Below, one piece after another: positions 23,849 through 36,007 of a stretch of DNA of 64,000 nt. Source of the stretch: Glandiceps talaboti (Eukaryota > Hemichordata > Enteropneusta > Spengelidae). The translations under genes were made by a program, and so were the position numbers. The notes beneath the pieces were generated by a model. It was not told the origin of the DNA, made no database searches, and saw only the letters and a list, made by a program, of their open reading frames with translations. How positions within the stretch are numbered: the stretch's first letter is position 1; every line of letters starts with the position of its first letter. The stretch spans positions 7,496,742 through 7,560,741 of the forward strand of contig NC_135565.1 of the NCBI RefSeq assembly GCF_964340395.1, written 5' to 3'.

Positions 23849-26623
23849 TGCATGCATGCATGCATGCATGCATGCACAACCCTTTAAAAAAATTCTACCA
23901 AGTCTGTTTGATTTCAACACATTACCTTATAATACGTTTAGGATATACCGGGATTGGGGAATACGCCAATTTGTATGAAAAGTGTCTTTTTCCCAACGTC
24001 TCCCTTGCCACATCGGCAAGTTCTGATCGGCGAGTTTCCGTCATCTCATAGGCCATCCAAACGATGGAGTCATTCAAAAAGTTCAAATTAGTCATGAATT
24101 TTTTGAATTGTTTAACATTTGGTTTCATGGACTGGTGAATGTATTTGTAAAGATCTGAAACTGCCCAAGAATTTGTGGCTGTCATGTTCGTCTTACGACC
24201 GACATCTTCTTCATACCCTATCAAAGTTGGTAAATTCATTCGCATGACGAAATCATGTGAATCAATTTGTTTTCCACATCTGCTGTTAAGTAGAAGGCCA
24301 CTGTTTCCAACAATTGCACAATCTTCTTGCATCTTGACAGTGTAAAATATATTATCATAATAATCTCGACTGAAATTACTAAATGGAGTATGATTGCTTT
24401 GTTCAAATTCCATGTTCTCGGGTTTAACGTGATCTTGGTATATTGCTAGTGATGTCTTGAGATCAAACGTCCTTGAAACAATGTCCCTTTAGTAAGAAAA
24501 AAATCACTGCAGTTAATGAAAGCCGTGGTAGAGCGACGCTGATTTTATCTTAAGGAACGGACAGAATTAACAGCCAGAGGTGAGGTTTGGGTGAGCAGAA
24601 AAAAAAAGTTTTGTTAAACAAAATTTCTCTGCCCCTTTGCTCAGACAAAAAAACAGTTCATGCCACACCACTCGAAATGAACTCAAACACCCAATCTGTG
24701 AAATTGCCCAATTCATAAAATGTGCATGTAACTTTGTCCAGTTCATGAAATAGTCAAGCTTATGCAAATGAGAGTATAGATTATGATCTAAAAAGAGCGA
24801 AATTAAATTTTTGGGGAAGAGTTTTGAACTGGGATGTTGATTATCGAACTCTATTAAAACACAAGCTACACTGAATTATTATAAAACAAGAATTGTGAAG
24901 TGATGAGTTTGTAAATACATAATACTAAAGTAGTTTGATTCTTATTCTTTTTTGTGTGTGTCCTATAAAAGATGCTCATTTCATGTACTGGGTATATATA
25001 TATATAAAATGCGTGTGTACATGTTGTAAGTTGTTCTGCAGATCAATAGAACAGTGGTTTTGAAATGATGGACATAATTATTTTTGATCTTCAAACGTTT
25101 GAAAATAATGTTGCCATCATTACAATGATGGACCCTCTAATCGCATAGATTAAGTATCTAAACCTCCCTGTGTGCTATATATAAGTAAGCATGGGAACAC
25201 ATTTATCTCAAACTGGGAACGCCTTTATGCCAAACAAGATTTCAAATGTTTGTAATTATTTAGTTATATTTGCCTTAGTTCATCAAGACTATTCATAAAC
25301 GTACCTTAATTCATTAAGAGAATTTACAATCTTACCCTATTTCATTAAGACTGTTTACAAACTTACCTCATTTGTTCAAGACTACTTATGAACTTCATAC
25401 TACTTGGACACTTGTCACACGGAAGCCTGAAAAGATATTACAGTGACGTACGAGAATGACAAAAAATAAGAATGTTTACCTACAGAAGTATGTAAACGTT
25501 TACTATTTTTAGTATTATATCGACAGAGAAAGTGTGTAATAATTTTCAATTAAGGCAATCATAGTTTGAATGATATTAACTCATACCCGGTTATTACGCA
25601 CGTCTAGCAGATCCCCTATTATACAACTGGGTGGACTGAAGATATCAAGGGTGTTAATATCATTCTATTCGACCTCAATGACACTACACGCTCCCCTTCG
25701 TTGTCTCTAGGATCTATTGCAGGACTTTCAGCCCGAACACACAGTTTTGATGAGATGAGCTATCAGATCCAATGAGACAGGATGATAATATGCCGTGTTA
25801 ACTATTAATATATAGGTAGAAGAGATTGACTTCTCACTGACTAGGGAAGTGTTTCAGTTATTGGTCTCTGTGGTCACTGTAAAATTGGATATTTGAATGT
25901 TTAAACATTATACAATCTACCAAGAAGTTGCACTATACGAAAAGTCATATTTTACCACGTATATCTTCACCAATGGTTAAGCTTTAGCAGATGATATGTG
26001 AATGTGGTGAGTATGAGTATGAGTATGTATGCCTCGTATACTTCAATTAACCTTCAATGTTAAAAAAAAAACATGATTTTACATCATTTACAAAATTGCT
26101 TCAAAAATTACCCTTAATATTGAAATAAAAATTGCCAACATATAATTTTGGCAAAAATTAACATGAATTTCACACGAAACCCAAAAATCTGCCGTATGCC
26201 CCTGCACTATAAGCTTGAGCAGATGATATGTGAATGTGGTGAGTATGCGACGAAGTTCCACCTTTGACTTAATTTACCCACGGTGACCTCTCCCATAGGG
26301 TAAATGTTGGGTAAAGGTGGGTAAATTAGACTTTTCATATGGTGTTGCTGCTACTATTTACATCAGTAACCAAACAAGATAGACACTTTGCAAGAATTGC
26401 TTATGTGCTATCTCTTTGCTAACGTTAACATTGTGGCCAGTCTCTCTGAAGTTGGTGATTTCACGTCTAATCTCAAAACCTACCTTTTAAACATATTTAC
26501 TGCTGTTGGAGCTTTGAATTTTGTTATACCAACTATACTTCTATTGTCTAGGAGAGCAAATAGAACAACAATTCCAATGTTGACTGCGACCAGAATCGGG
26601 AATAAACTCTTTTTAAAATCCAT
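22940..26623 (-). CDS. ST8Sia-like (GT29) protein copy 1, four exons, 337 aa, intact
   Basis: Exons: 26484-26623, 25367-25426, 23926-24486, 22940-23192. All junctions share phase 2 (AG|G) and the joined frame is open. It is a type II Golgi membrane protein: a six-residue tail, then a hydrophobic segment at about residues 7-25, then a stem with LPCDKCPSS. Sialylmotif L starts at Cys123 (CAIVGNSG, SRCGKQIDSHDFVMRMN) and motif S spans about 263-285 (GNIMFTIST, CKKITMYGFWPF). Motif III is HHYYD at 297-301. The four cysteines of the family's two disulfides are present (123, the L-motif CGK Cys, 275, 334). Motif VS aligns without gaps (PIPTEY, then ERRG), but its histidine is Gly309; Glu314 is kept. 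ST8Sia enzymes add alpha-2,8 sialic acid from CMP-sialic acid, and that His is the proposed catalytic base, so activity is doubtful. Confidence 0.87.
23806..23877. repeat. (ACGC)n and (ATGC)n microsatellite in copy 1 intron 3
   Basis: About ten ACGC units are followed by about seven ATGC units. Copy 3 holds a shorter version at 43826-43874. Confidence 0.95.
25248..25390 (-). repeat. Tandem repeat spanning the exon 2 donor of copy 1
   Basis: On the minus strand a unit of about 33-37 bp (AGTCTTGAACAAATGAG then gtaagtttgtaaac) is repeated about four times with divergence, beginning inside exon 2 and running into the intron. Each unit keeps an exon-end-like string followed by a GTAAG/GTACG-type site. 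Similar arrays lie beside all five surviving exon-2 sequences (25.3, 27.15, 34.8, 45.2 and 49.5 kb). Confidence 0.7.
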
Positions 26624-26777
26624 CGTCCACAAGCTGCTGAAAGGCAAGTGACAAATATACAAATACACATTGATGTAAAAAACAGACACACGTACACACC
26701 GTGACACAAACACATAAATACATACATACATACCGTGAAAATCTGAACAATGGCTCCGTACCATAACTTGTGTATTT

Positions 26778-26787
<10 letters not shown>

Positions 26788-26863
<76 letters not shown>

Positions 26864-26881
26864 TATATATAATTATATATA
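26788..26881. repeat. (TA)n tract upstream of copy 1
   Basis: About 80 bp of TA repeats lie 165 bp upstream of the copy 1 start codon. Tracts occupy the matching position in copy 3 (46400) and copy 4 (56937). Confidence 0.95.
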
Positions 26882-27196
26882 ATGTGTGTGCATGTTCTGC
26901 AGATCAATAGCACAGTGATTTTGAAATGATTGTTATAATTATTTTTGATCTTCAAGTGTGTGGAAATATTGTTGCTATCGTTACAACAATGGTCTGTGTA
27001 ATCGCGTAGATTAAGATTCTAAAATTCCCTGTGCTATATCAAAGTAACCCCGGGAATGTCTTTATCTCAAACAGAAGATTTCATTATATGTCTACAGACT
27101 TGCCTTAATTCATCAAGACTATTCATAAACTTATATTAGTTCACCATAACTAATAACAAACTTCTCTTGATTCATTAAAACTGTTAACAAACTTAC

Positions 27197-27256
27197 CTAA
27201 GTTCTTCAAGACTATTTATGAACTTGATTTTAATTGGACACTTGTTACACAGAACC
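27197..27256 (-). pseudogene. Orphan ST8Sia-like exon 2, between units 1 and 2
   Basis: A 60-bp exon with intact acceptor (ttttcag) and donor (gtaagt), reading VLCNKCPIKIKFINSLEELR in the same phase as exon 2 of the complete copies. It lies 574 bp upstream of the copy 1 start codon, so it cannot serve copy 1 as exon 2 unless an upstream first exon exists. The flank beyond it (up to 29.3 kb) matches the copy 2 flank, but the expected membrane exon is missing. It is probably the relic of a lost gene. A twin lies at 49578-49637. Confidence 0.65.
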
Positions 27257-28079
27257 CTGAAAACATAATACAGTAAGATAATACAATAGCAACAATTAAA
27301 CATGTTTAACTCGAAGGATGTAAATGCTAACTGTCAACTGTAAAGGAAAGTTTTGTTGCCACTTCGAAGTTCACATATGACCAGCTTTAAACTGAATGCC
27401 TTCCGTAAGGGCAAAGTTTTGAGATTTTCATTCCTACAGACAATTGTTGGAATACAACAGAACATATGCAACAAGTTATTTTTTTCTCATTGATTGGTAT
27501 TTGCCCATTGCTGTTAGTGATCTCCTGGCCTACCACAACATGTAATGTGAAGCTTTATAGAACGTTGTAGCAAAGCACTCACCATAGAAAGAGTTTTAAA
27601 GGCCAAAAAGAGTAAATTCTTTCTGGTCAGGGCCCATCACCTAAGTACCCTCCTTCCCGGAAAACACAAAAGTAAGTCTCCCTACATTAATTGCCACCAG
27701 TGAAGACAACTGCAAAACTAATCATGAACTAGCCTATGACATATGCCCTACATACACACTTGCTGTAAAGTACTAAATAAAAAGAACAGTAACTGCAATG
27801 ATAAGTAGATTGATTAACATTTGTTGAGAATGTACAAAAAAAAATCGCATCATTGCACCACATTAGACAACATTTCCTGACAAGAAACAATTTTTTCCTT
27901 TTTAGTGGCCTACCAAAATATGCCAATAACTTATTAAAACTAAAAGCTACATCAATAATATTTCATGACAAGTGCGCTTTGGTATCGCAACTGTATGTAT
28001 CAAATTATATTGAATTTGAAGAGTGCATTCTTCAGATATAGCCCAATAACCGAAAACCATTAATTATGAAAATTTCTTG

Positions 28080-28630
28080 TTAATATTTATGGGATGTTTA
28101 CCGAAACCTAATCAGTTCTTGTCGCTACCCTACGGAACACATGCAACAAATTTCGTTTGAATTGATCAAATAGTTTTTTAGAAAATTGATAAAGTCACAC
28201 TTTAGACAACATTTCCTGACCACAAACTATTTTCTTCTTTTTTGTGACTGCCAAAAATATGCCAATAACTCATTACAACTAAAAGCTACATTAGTAATAT
28301 TTTCAGGACAGGTGTGCTGTGGTATCTCAAATGTATTTACTAAGTTATAATGAATTTAAAGTGTGTATTCGTGAGATATAGCCTAATTCCCGAAAACCAT
28401 CAATTACGTAAATTGCTCATTAATATTCACGGGATGTTTACCAAAATCTATTGAGTTTTTGCCATCACCCAACGAAAAATGTGTACAAAATTTTGTTTGA
28501 ATTGAGCCAGTGATTTTGGAGAAAACGATGACACAGACAGACAGACACACACACACACACACACACACAAACAAACACAGACTTCCACCCACTAATACAT
28601 CCCTTCCTTACGGAAGAAAAAATGGCAGTT
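28080..28630 (+). repeat. Microsatellite-bearing dispersed repeat, copy b (two tandem segments)
   Basis: It is inverted relative to copy a: ATTAATATTCACGGGATG and AATTGAGCCAGTGATTTTGG lead into (CAGA)n/(CA)n at 28530-28580, then CCCTTCCTTACGGAAG, a short hairpin at the end. A diverged duplicate of the first half lies at 27850-28200. A near-identical copy is at 49950-50700. Confidence 0.7.
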
Positions 28631-30514
28631 GTTTTGTTTTCTTATTTTTAGCATTATGTCGAGATCCAAAGTGTGTCATAATTTTCTATCAAGAAAATGA
28701 TAGTTTGAATGATATTAACTCGGGGATTTGGCCTGGGCTTACAGTTATGATGAGATGAGCTATCAGATCCAGTGAGATTGGATACACAGGCTTCACATTA
28801 AACTGGCCATATGGATGTGGAATGAGTAATTATTTTTAAATTTAATTTGATTAATAAAACATTTTTATCACATGTGGCGCCCTCCTTGAAAGATCAATAT
28901 GAAACATAGACCAAGTCTGTGTTTGTAGCTCAATAAAGTGCAAAAAGCTAAACAAATGTGTAAAAAGGTGTGTTACTGTATGTACAATAACGTACAATAT
29001 CAAACATGGTATACATGTATTAGTCTTTTGCAATTTTAATTTTTGGGCTACAAACACAGACATGATAAAATTGTTCAATAAATTAAAAATCCAATATAAA
29101 TACTTAATCAATCCTCATCCATATGGCCACTTTAAGGTGGACATAATGATTACATAGGTAGATGAGATTGATTTCTCACTGGGAAAGTATTTCTGTGGTC
29201 ACTGTAAAGTTGGATATTTTGAATGTGTTAACATTATGCAATCTACCAAGACATTGCAACTGCTGTTTGCCTCACTAACCAACAAAATAGACACTTGGCC
29301 AGTCCCTAAATGCAAAGAGTGATAGAGTCACAGTCGGTTGACTTGAGGAATAATTAATGTTTATCGATCGCAATGATATGAATGCACTTAGAACACAGTA
29401 TGTATTTGTTTGTATTGAAATCAAATGTCCACACGAGTGTCCAGTGACCAATGTGTTAGGCCTGCCTGAAGTCGGTCATTTGAGTTCCTCCACACCTGTC
29501 ATACAGGGGTCGAGTAGTCCAAAGCAAATAACCGAAAGTTATTTTTCTCCGAATTAATGTTTTTCGAAAAAAACTTCATTTATATATCATCTTTGAAAAT
29601 TTCTAAATTATCGAAAAATGAATCAAAATAAAACAACAATAATCTCAAATAAATGAAAACTTGTTAGAATTAAATAATGTTAACATGGAATAAAGTGTTG
29701 ATTCTATCGAAAAACTACACATAAATGGATAGAATTAGTGTGTAACTGCGGAAAATACACAATACTACAGTCAGAATAACAATAATACTGTAACGGCTGT
29801 AACGGCTTACCATAATCAGGTGTCTACTGAATGCCGACAATTATGATTTTCACTGCGAATTCTGGCGACTAGTATTGAAAAAAATACAGACAAAATACAG
29901 GAAAACTCCAATTTACCCAACTTTATTGTTGTGTGAAACTTGGTTTCTCTAATTTCGCCCTTTAGAATATTTAGATGTCTTACCAAGCTGTGTGACGGCC
30001 GAGTTTGTTCCAGTTTCACAAACCGTGTAGGAACCTAATAATTATCAGCATTAATCCTCAAGTTGACGTCGTGAGTCGGCAAGTAGTTTCAAAGACGGTT
30101 GTAAAACCTCCTGGCATCTACCCAATGATTCGGTTAAGTAACTTCGAAGTCTTCGAAAGTTCCAAAGACGTTCAAGTAAACGAAAGTACGATATCACGGT
30201 GCATTCACTTTCCTTCTTGTTTGCCGAGTTCGTCTGACTAGCTAGCATGACCCGAGTGTTTATAGTGCTCCCACTTTCATCGTTGAGGGCGGTGCCTGTT
30301 GGTACCAAATTTCAACAGGCATGCACGCGATGTGACCGGGAATTCGATGTACACACCAGTGTGCAGAATAAATCGATCAGACGGACATTAGCGATCGGTA
30401 CTCTACTATTAGCAGATCCTGGAAGAGTCTGCGCAGAGAGTTGTCAACCAGACAGGCCAAATTGTCATAATATTTTCGAATCGGAAGCAATTTGAACATA
30501 TATTATCCTTCAAC
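28631..30514. other. Duplicated spacer of the array, no supported gene
   Basis: It matches 50.7-52.9 kb closely, including a segment at 30000-30500 richer in CpG (ACGTCGTGAGTCGGCAAG) that matches 52380-52900. ORFs there (30005 plus, 30051 minus) are not preserved between the two copies, so I do not call them genes. The segment could be a promoter region or 5' UTR for the minus-strand array. Confidence 0.5.
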
Positions 30515-30959
30515 AGCTGTTAAAGTGAATGATACTTAAAACCTTGACGTAATCCAAAATATTTCTCAACCTCCGTTTCCCTCTGCACTGAGTGAGCCTC
30601 CCAAACCTCTTAGAGGATTGTGAGTAGCTGTTGGCTAGCTTAGAGAGGTTCTTGGTATTAAGCCTGTCACCATACGAAATGGTTCGCGTTCCTTTCGTTT
30701 ATTTCTTTTCGACCAGATATGTGACACAATGGAATGGAAGAAACAAACGCCATATTGGTGTTTGTATGTATGATGGACTGACTAGAACGATTTTTTTTAG
30801 GGGACTAGAATAGATGAAATAACACCAATGACATTCTGTAAAAAATGTACATTTTTTTCTGTGTTAACTTCTCCACAATGTTTATCCACATGCTGATCCA
30901 TCCATCCAGCTGCTTTGGCTATTGTCTTTGGCCACTGTGCTTCGGCTAAGGATGTATGT

Positions 30960-31005
30960 GTTGATTTTTACCTTCCGTAAGGGATGAAAAGAATGTGTGT
31001 GTGTG

Positions 31006-31042
<37 letters not shown>

Positions 31043-31225
31043 GTCTGTCTGCCTGTCTGTCTCATTGTCTTCTCAAAAATAGGCGAGTCACTTGAAAACG
31101 AAATTTCGTGCACATCTTCCGGAGGGTGATGGCTAGAACTGAATAGGCTTTTATAAACAGCCATGAATGTTAATGAATCATTTGCATAATTAATGAGTTT
31201 GGTAATCCAAACCTCACAACAGCCA
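30960..31225 (-). repeat. Microsatellite-bearing dispersed repeat, copy c
   Basis: ACCTTCCGTAAGGGATGAAAA, (TG)n and (TCTG)n, then TCATTGTCTTCTCAAAAATAG and TTTGCATAATTAATGAG. Same family and orientation as copy a. Confidence 0.75.
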
Positions 31226-32527
31226 ACAGCCACAATGGCTCTTTGCAAGATAGCTACTACATAAAACCCGGTATTTTGATATCAGCCACATACTTCGCTT
31301 TTACGACATATTTTCTATGAATTTGCACAGTATTGTAATTTCAACCAATAACAACATCTCTCAATATACAAAGACCAGTAAGACACAATTTTCATCACTT
31401 CTGATAAAACAAGGTTAAGTGATCTGGTTATCACTTTAATTCGTAACAACAATGACAGCATCCCTGCAAAAATGATCTAGGCCAGCAGTAAAGGATATGG
31501 AACCACCATGCGTTCTCACTTGTGTATTTTCCTTCACTCCACATGGTTGCTTGATTATCCCTATGAACATTTAAATAAAAATAGTCGCTATTTTCTTGAA
31601 AAGTGCTCATCATACAACAACATAAAGGAAGCTGTAGTTACTTCACACTAGTTTTTGTTAACTACATTCTAGAAAACTAAGGTTGTATATTACTTATGGC
31701 TGCAAATAGCTGCAAATATCGACAGTTGATTACTTTGGTTACAGTCAAGGCATACGATATACTGAACAAAAAGGTAAACCATCCACCCGAATATGTACAT
31801 TATAATAATATTGGATTCCTTTAATGTAGTCTGTGCAATTTAATTCAACTGCAAACAACTCATCTCATGTGCTTTCCTTTCATCCAGGTGTACATTTGTC
31901 ATTGACGTGGTTAATAATACCCCTTCTTTCTAAATCCTTAGAGATCAAGTATTCTGTTGGAATTGGCCCATTTTGGTGCAAAATTTTGCCATCGTAATAG
32001 TGATAACCGAGTTTTCGACCATTTCTATCTTTATTGAAAGGCCAAAATCCGTACATGGTAATTTTCTTACAGAACAGCGTTGATATTGTAAACATTATAT
32101 TGCCCTCACTGCATCCAATGCTCTCCCAAAACCTACAAGATAACACACATATGATATATATGATAATTCAACCATTTTACTGTGACAATGCATCGTTTCA
32201 ACAAAGCCTTCAGTGATTGGTTTAGATCGTGTCACATGGTATAGACTTGTCACTCGTAATGGCTTCAATATTACATACAGATAGACGACACTTTGTGTGT
32301 CTATTTTCTCTAGGAGACTATTAATGTAGCACGAGAGAACTTAAAGTGATTTGCTTTGCCTATGGAAAGAATATTTGCCCGACAATGTGATGTGTTATAA
32401 AACACACATTCCCTGTCCTTATTCGAAGATTAGTAGATATCATAATACTCATCGTGCTGTTATGAAGCAAATAATTCCCTAAATAAGTATGTCAATGGAA
32501 AACGTACATAGATATATCATAAAGAGA

Positions 32528-32666
32528 TGAATGAATGAATGAATGAATGAATGAATGAATGAATGAATGAATGAATGAATGAATGAAAAATAAATCAATA
32601 CATACATACATACATACATACATACATACATACATACATACATACATACATACATACATACATACA
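32528..32666. repeat. (ATGA)n and (ACAT)n microsatellite in copy 2 intron 3
   Basis: About 15 ATGA units and then about 17 ACAT units. Copy 4 has a matching but rearranged tract at 54655-54840. Confidence 0.95.
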
Positions 32667-33886
32667 CACACATGTACGTACGTACGCATATACACGAACG
32701 CACAACTCTTTTGAAAAATTCTACGAAGTCTGTTTTTAACACATTACCTTATTATACGCTTAGGATATACCGGGATTGGGGAATACGCCAATTTGTATGA
32801 GAAGTGTCTTTTTCCCAACGTCTCTCTTGCCACATCGGCGTGTTTTCGTCATCTCATAGGCCATCCAAACGATGGAGTCATTCAAAAAGTTCAAATTAGT
32901 CATGAATTTTTTGAATTGTTTAACATTTGGTTTCATGGACTGGTGAATGTATTTGTAAAGATCTGAAACTGCCCAAGAATTTGTGGCTGTCATGTTCGTC
33001 TTACGACCGACATCTTCTTCATACCCTATCAAAGTTGGTAGATTCATTCGCATGACGAAATCATGTGAATCAATTTGTTTTCCACATCTGCTGTTAAGTA
33101 GAAGGCCACTATTTCCAACAATTGCACAATCTTCTTGCATCTTGACAGTGTAAAATATATTGTCATAATAATTTCGACTGAAATTACTGAATGGAGTATG
33201 ATTGCTATTTTGTTCAAATTCCATGTTCTCAGGTTTAACGTGATCTTGGTATATTGCTAGTGATGTCTTGAGATCAAACGTCTTTGAAACAATGTCCCTT
33301 TAGTAAGAAAAAAACACTACAGTTAATGAAAGCCGTGGAAGAGCGACGCTGATTTTATCTTAAGGAACGGGCAGAATTAACAGCCAGGGGTGAGGTTAGG
33401 GTGAGCAGAAAATAAAGTTTAGTTAAACAAAATTTCCCTGCCCCTTTGCTCAGACAAAAAACATTTCATGCCCCATCACTCTAAATGAACTCAAACACCC
33501 AATCTGTGAAATTGCCCAATTCATAAAATGTGCATGTAACTTTTTCCAGTTCATGAAATAGTCAAGCTTATGCAAATGAGAGTATAGATTATGATCTAAA
33601 AGTAGCGAAATTGAATTTTGAACTGGGATGAACTGGAATTATTATAAAATAAGAATTGTGAAGTGATGAGTTTGTAAATACATAATACTAAAGTAGTTTG
33701 ATTCTTATTCTTTTTTGTGTGTGTCCTATAAAAGATGCTCATTTCATGTACTGGTAATATCTTACCATAACCACTTCATAACCTGGGCAATACGATTGAT
33801 TGAGTATTTCATGAACTGGGCAAAGTTACCTACCCATTTCATGAATTGGGCAATTTGACAGATTTGGTGTAACATATGTGTATATG

Positions 33887-33903
33887 TATATATATATATA
33901 TAA

Positions 33904-33985
<82 letters not shown>
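33887..33985. repeat. (TA)n tract in copy 2 intron 2
   Basis: About 100 bp of TA with two AAATA interruptions, directly left of the hammerhead-like cluster. Confidence 0.96.
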
Positions 33986-33989
<4 letters not shown>

Positions 33990-34014
33990 AGCACACCCAG
34001 AAAGTAGAAACCAA

Positions 34015-34054
34015 TTGCCTGATGATCGCACTGGGTGAAACTCCGAGTTACAAC
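34015..34054 (+). ncRNA. Hammerhead-like motif, degenerate copy
   Basis: CTGATGA at 34019-34025 and GAAACTCCGAGTTAC at 34037-34051. Stem III (ACT/AGT, loop CCG) is intact. Stem I keeps only three pairs with a C-A mismatch at the core, and stem II is poor. Probably inactive. Confidence 0.5.
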
Positions 34055-34187
34055 CAAGAAAGAGTTCCACTACCACCAAATATATATACATATATATATA
34101 TATAACTCGGTGAGTATCAATCTGCTAAGACAGTGCTCTATACCGCAGTGGCAGAGCGTAATAGTTTTGGTGGTACTGGAACTCTTT

Positions 34188-34236
34188 CTTGGGTGTAACT
34201 CGGAGTTTCACGCATATTGCGATCATCAGACACTCT
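34188..34236 (-). ncRNA. Hammerhead-like motif, inverted copy
   Basis: On the minus strand it is identical in core and stems to the motif at 34349-34393, so the two form an inverted pair about 110 bp apart. CTGATGA occupies 34223-34229 (complement). The flank AAGAAAGAGTTCCAGTACYA is shared by both. Confidence 0.55.
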
Positions 34237-34348
34237 GAGTGATCAACACCTCCACACATACAACACCTACCCACCGACACAGACAATAGTGATGGTATTT
34301 CTATTGTCTACACTCTATATATACAGCACACCCAGAGAGTAGGCCTCA

Positions 34349-34393
34349 GAGTGTCTGATGATCGCAATATGCGTGAAACTCCGAGTTACACCC
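34349..34393 (+). ncRNA. Hammerhead-like motif
   Basis: CTGATGA at 34355-34361. Stem II is CGCA/TGCG (34363-34366 with 34370-34373) with a three-base loop, and GAA follows at 34375-34377. Stem III is ACT/AGT with loop CCG, and the predicted cleavage is after U34387. Stem I is GTGT/ACAC (34351-34354 with 34388-34391). As at 18311, the stem II closing pair at the core is U-U. A (TA)n tract follows at 34421. It is probably the terminal repeat of a Penelope-like element whose coding part is gone. Confidence 0.58.
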
Positions 34394-34417
34394 AAGAAAG
34401 AGTTCCAGTACTACCAA

Positions 34418-34420
<3 letters not shown>

Positions 34421-34496
<76 letters not shown>
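34421..34496. repeat. (TA)n tract
   Basis: About 75 bp of TA directly following the hammerhead-bearing flank, the same order as at 18.3-18.66 kb. Confidence 0.96.
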
Positions 34497-34498
<2 letters not shown>

Positions 34499-36007
34499 AT
34501 TTATAATGCGTGTTGTTTTGTAGATCAATAATACAGTGGTTTTGACGTGATGGACTTAATCATTTTTGATATTCAAACGTTTGAAAATAATCTTGCCATC
34601 ATTACAATGATGGACCCTCTAATCGCATCGAGTAAGTATCTAAACGTCCCTGTGTGCTATATGTAAGTAAGCATGGGAACACATTTACCTCAAACAGGGA
34701 ACGCCTTTATGCCAAACAAGATTTCAAATGTTTGGTATCATTTAGTTATATTTGCCTTAGTTATCAAGACTATTCATAAACTTACTTTAATTCATTAAGA
34801 CTATTTACAATATTAATATTAACCTATTTCATTAAGACTGTTTACAAACTTACCTAAGTTCTTCAAGACTATTTATAAACTTGATACTATTTGGACACTT
34901 GTTACACAGAACCCTAAATAGATAATACAGTAAGATAATAGAATGAAAACAATTAAACATGATTAACTTGAAGGACTTGAAGGATGCGAATGCTAACAGT
35001 CAAATGAAAGTTTTGTTGCCACTTCGAAAATCACAAATGAAAATGGCAGTTGTTTATTTTTCTAGCATTATGTCGAGATCCAAAGTGTGTCATTATTTTC
35101 CATCAAGGAAGTGATAGTTTTGAGCTACCAGATCTACTGAGACTGGATACACCAGGCTTCATATTAAAAATGGCCATTTGGATGAGGAGTGAGTTTATTT
35201 AATTTTAAATTTAATTTATAAAACATTTTTATCACATGTGGCGCCTTTCTTGAAAGATGAATGTGAAACATAGACCAAGTCTGTGTTTGTAGCTCAATAA
35301 AGTGCAAAAAGCTAAACAAATATGTAAAAAGGTTTGTTATTGTACGTAAAATAACGCACAATACCAAACATGGTACACCAAGTATCAGTCGTTTGCAATT
35401 TTAAATTTTGGGCTACAAACACAGACGTGGTCCATGTTGTTTGACATCGATCTTTCAAGGATGCCATGACAAAATTGTTCAATAAATTAAAAATCCAAAA
35501 TAAATACTCAGACAATCGTCATTCCTATGGCCACTTTAAGAAGAACATAATGATTACATAGGTAGATGAGATTGAGATTGATTTTTCACTTGGAAAGTGA
35601 GTCTGTGGTCACTGTAAAGTTGGATATTTGAATGTTTAAACATTATACAATCTATCACGGCATTGCAACTACTGTTTGCCTAACTAACCAAACAAGATAG
35701 ACATTTTGCAGTAATTGTTTTTGTGGTCATTCTCACTGATTCTGATGATATCTCGTCTAATGTTATACCCTACCTTTTAGACATATTTACTGCTACCGGG
35801 GATTCGACTACTATACTTCGGTTGTCAATGACAACAACTAGAATAACAATTCCAATGTTGACAGCGACCAGAATCAGAAATACAATTCTTTTGAAATCCA
35901 TCGTTCACAAGCTGCTGAAAGGCAAGAGACAAATATACACAATCATTTTATACCAGTATACTGATGATGCAAATCGAGAGACCTGTTTGGTCAAGATAAC
36001 AAACTAA

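Larger units (their letters stand above)
31880..35901 (-). pseudogene. ST8Sia-like copy 2, all four exons present, frameshifted
   Basis: Exons: 35774-35901 (membrane exon, 4 codons shorter than copy 1), 34854-34913 (VLCNKCPNS type), 32748-33297 and 31880-32132. Splice sites and phases are kept. In exon 3, near 32838, 14 bp present in copy 1 are missing: copy 1 has two ATCGGC direct repeats flanking AAGTTCTG, while this copy has one. The frame is lost after EMTKTRR and ends at 32760, so motif S, motif III and motif VS are cut off. Without the deletion the rest would read like the others, with Gly at the motif-VS histidine position here too (NGPIPTEY). Intron 2 has gained hammerhead-like motifs and TA tracts. 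It is closest to copy 4 (both have FWESIGCSEG and RRGIINHVNDKC). Confidence 0.85.

Noticed and set aside
30005-30495. Overlapping ORFs in the CpG-richer spacer as a gene
   Set aside because: The duplicate at 52.4-52.9 kb breaks these frames, so there is no sign of coding constraint.
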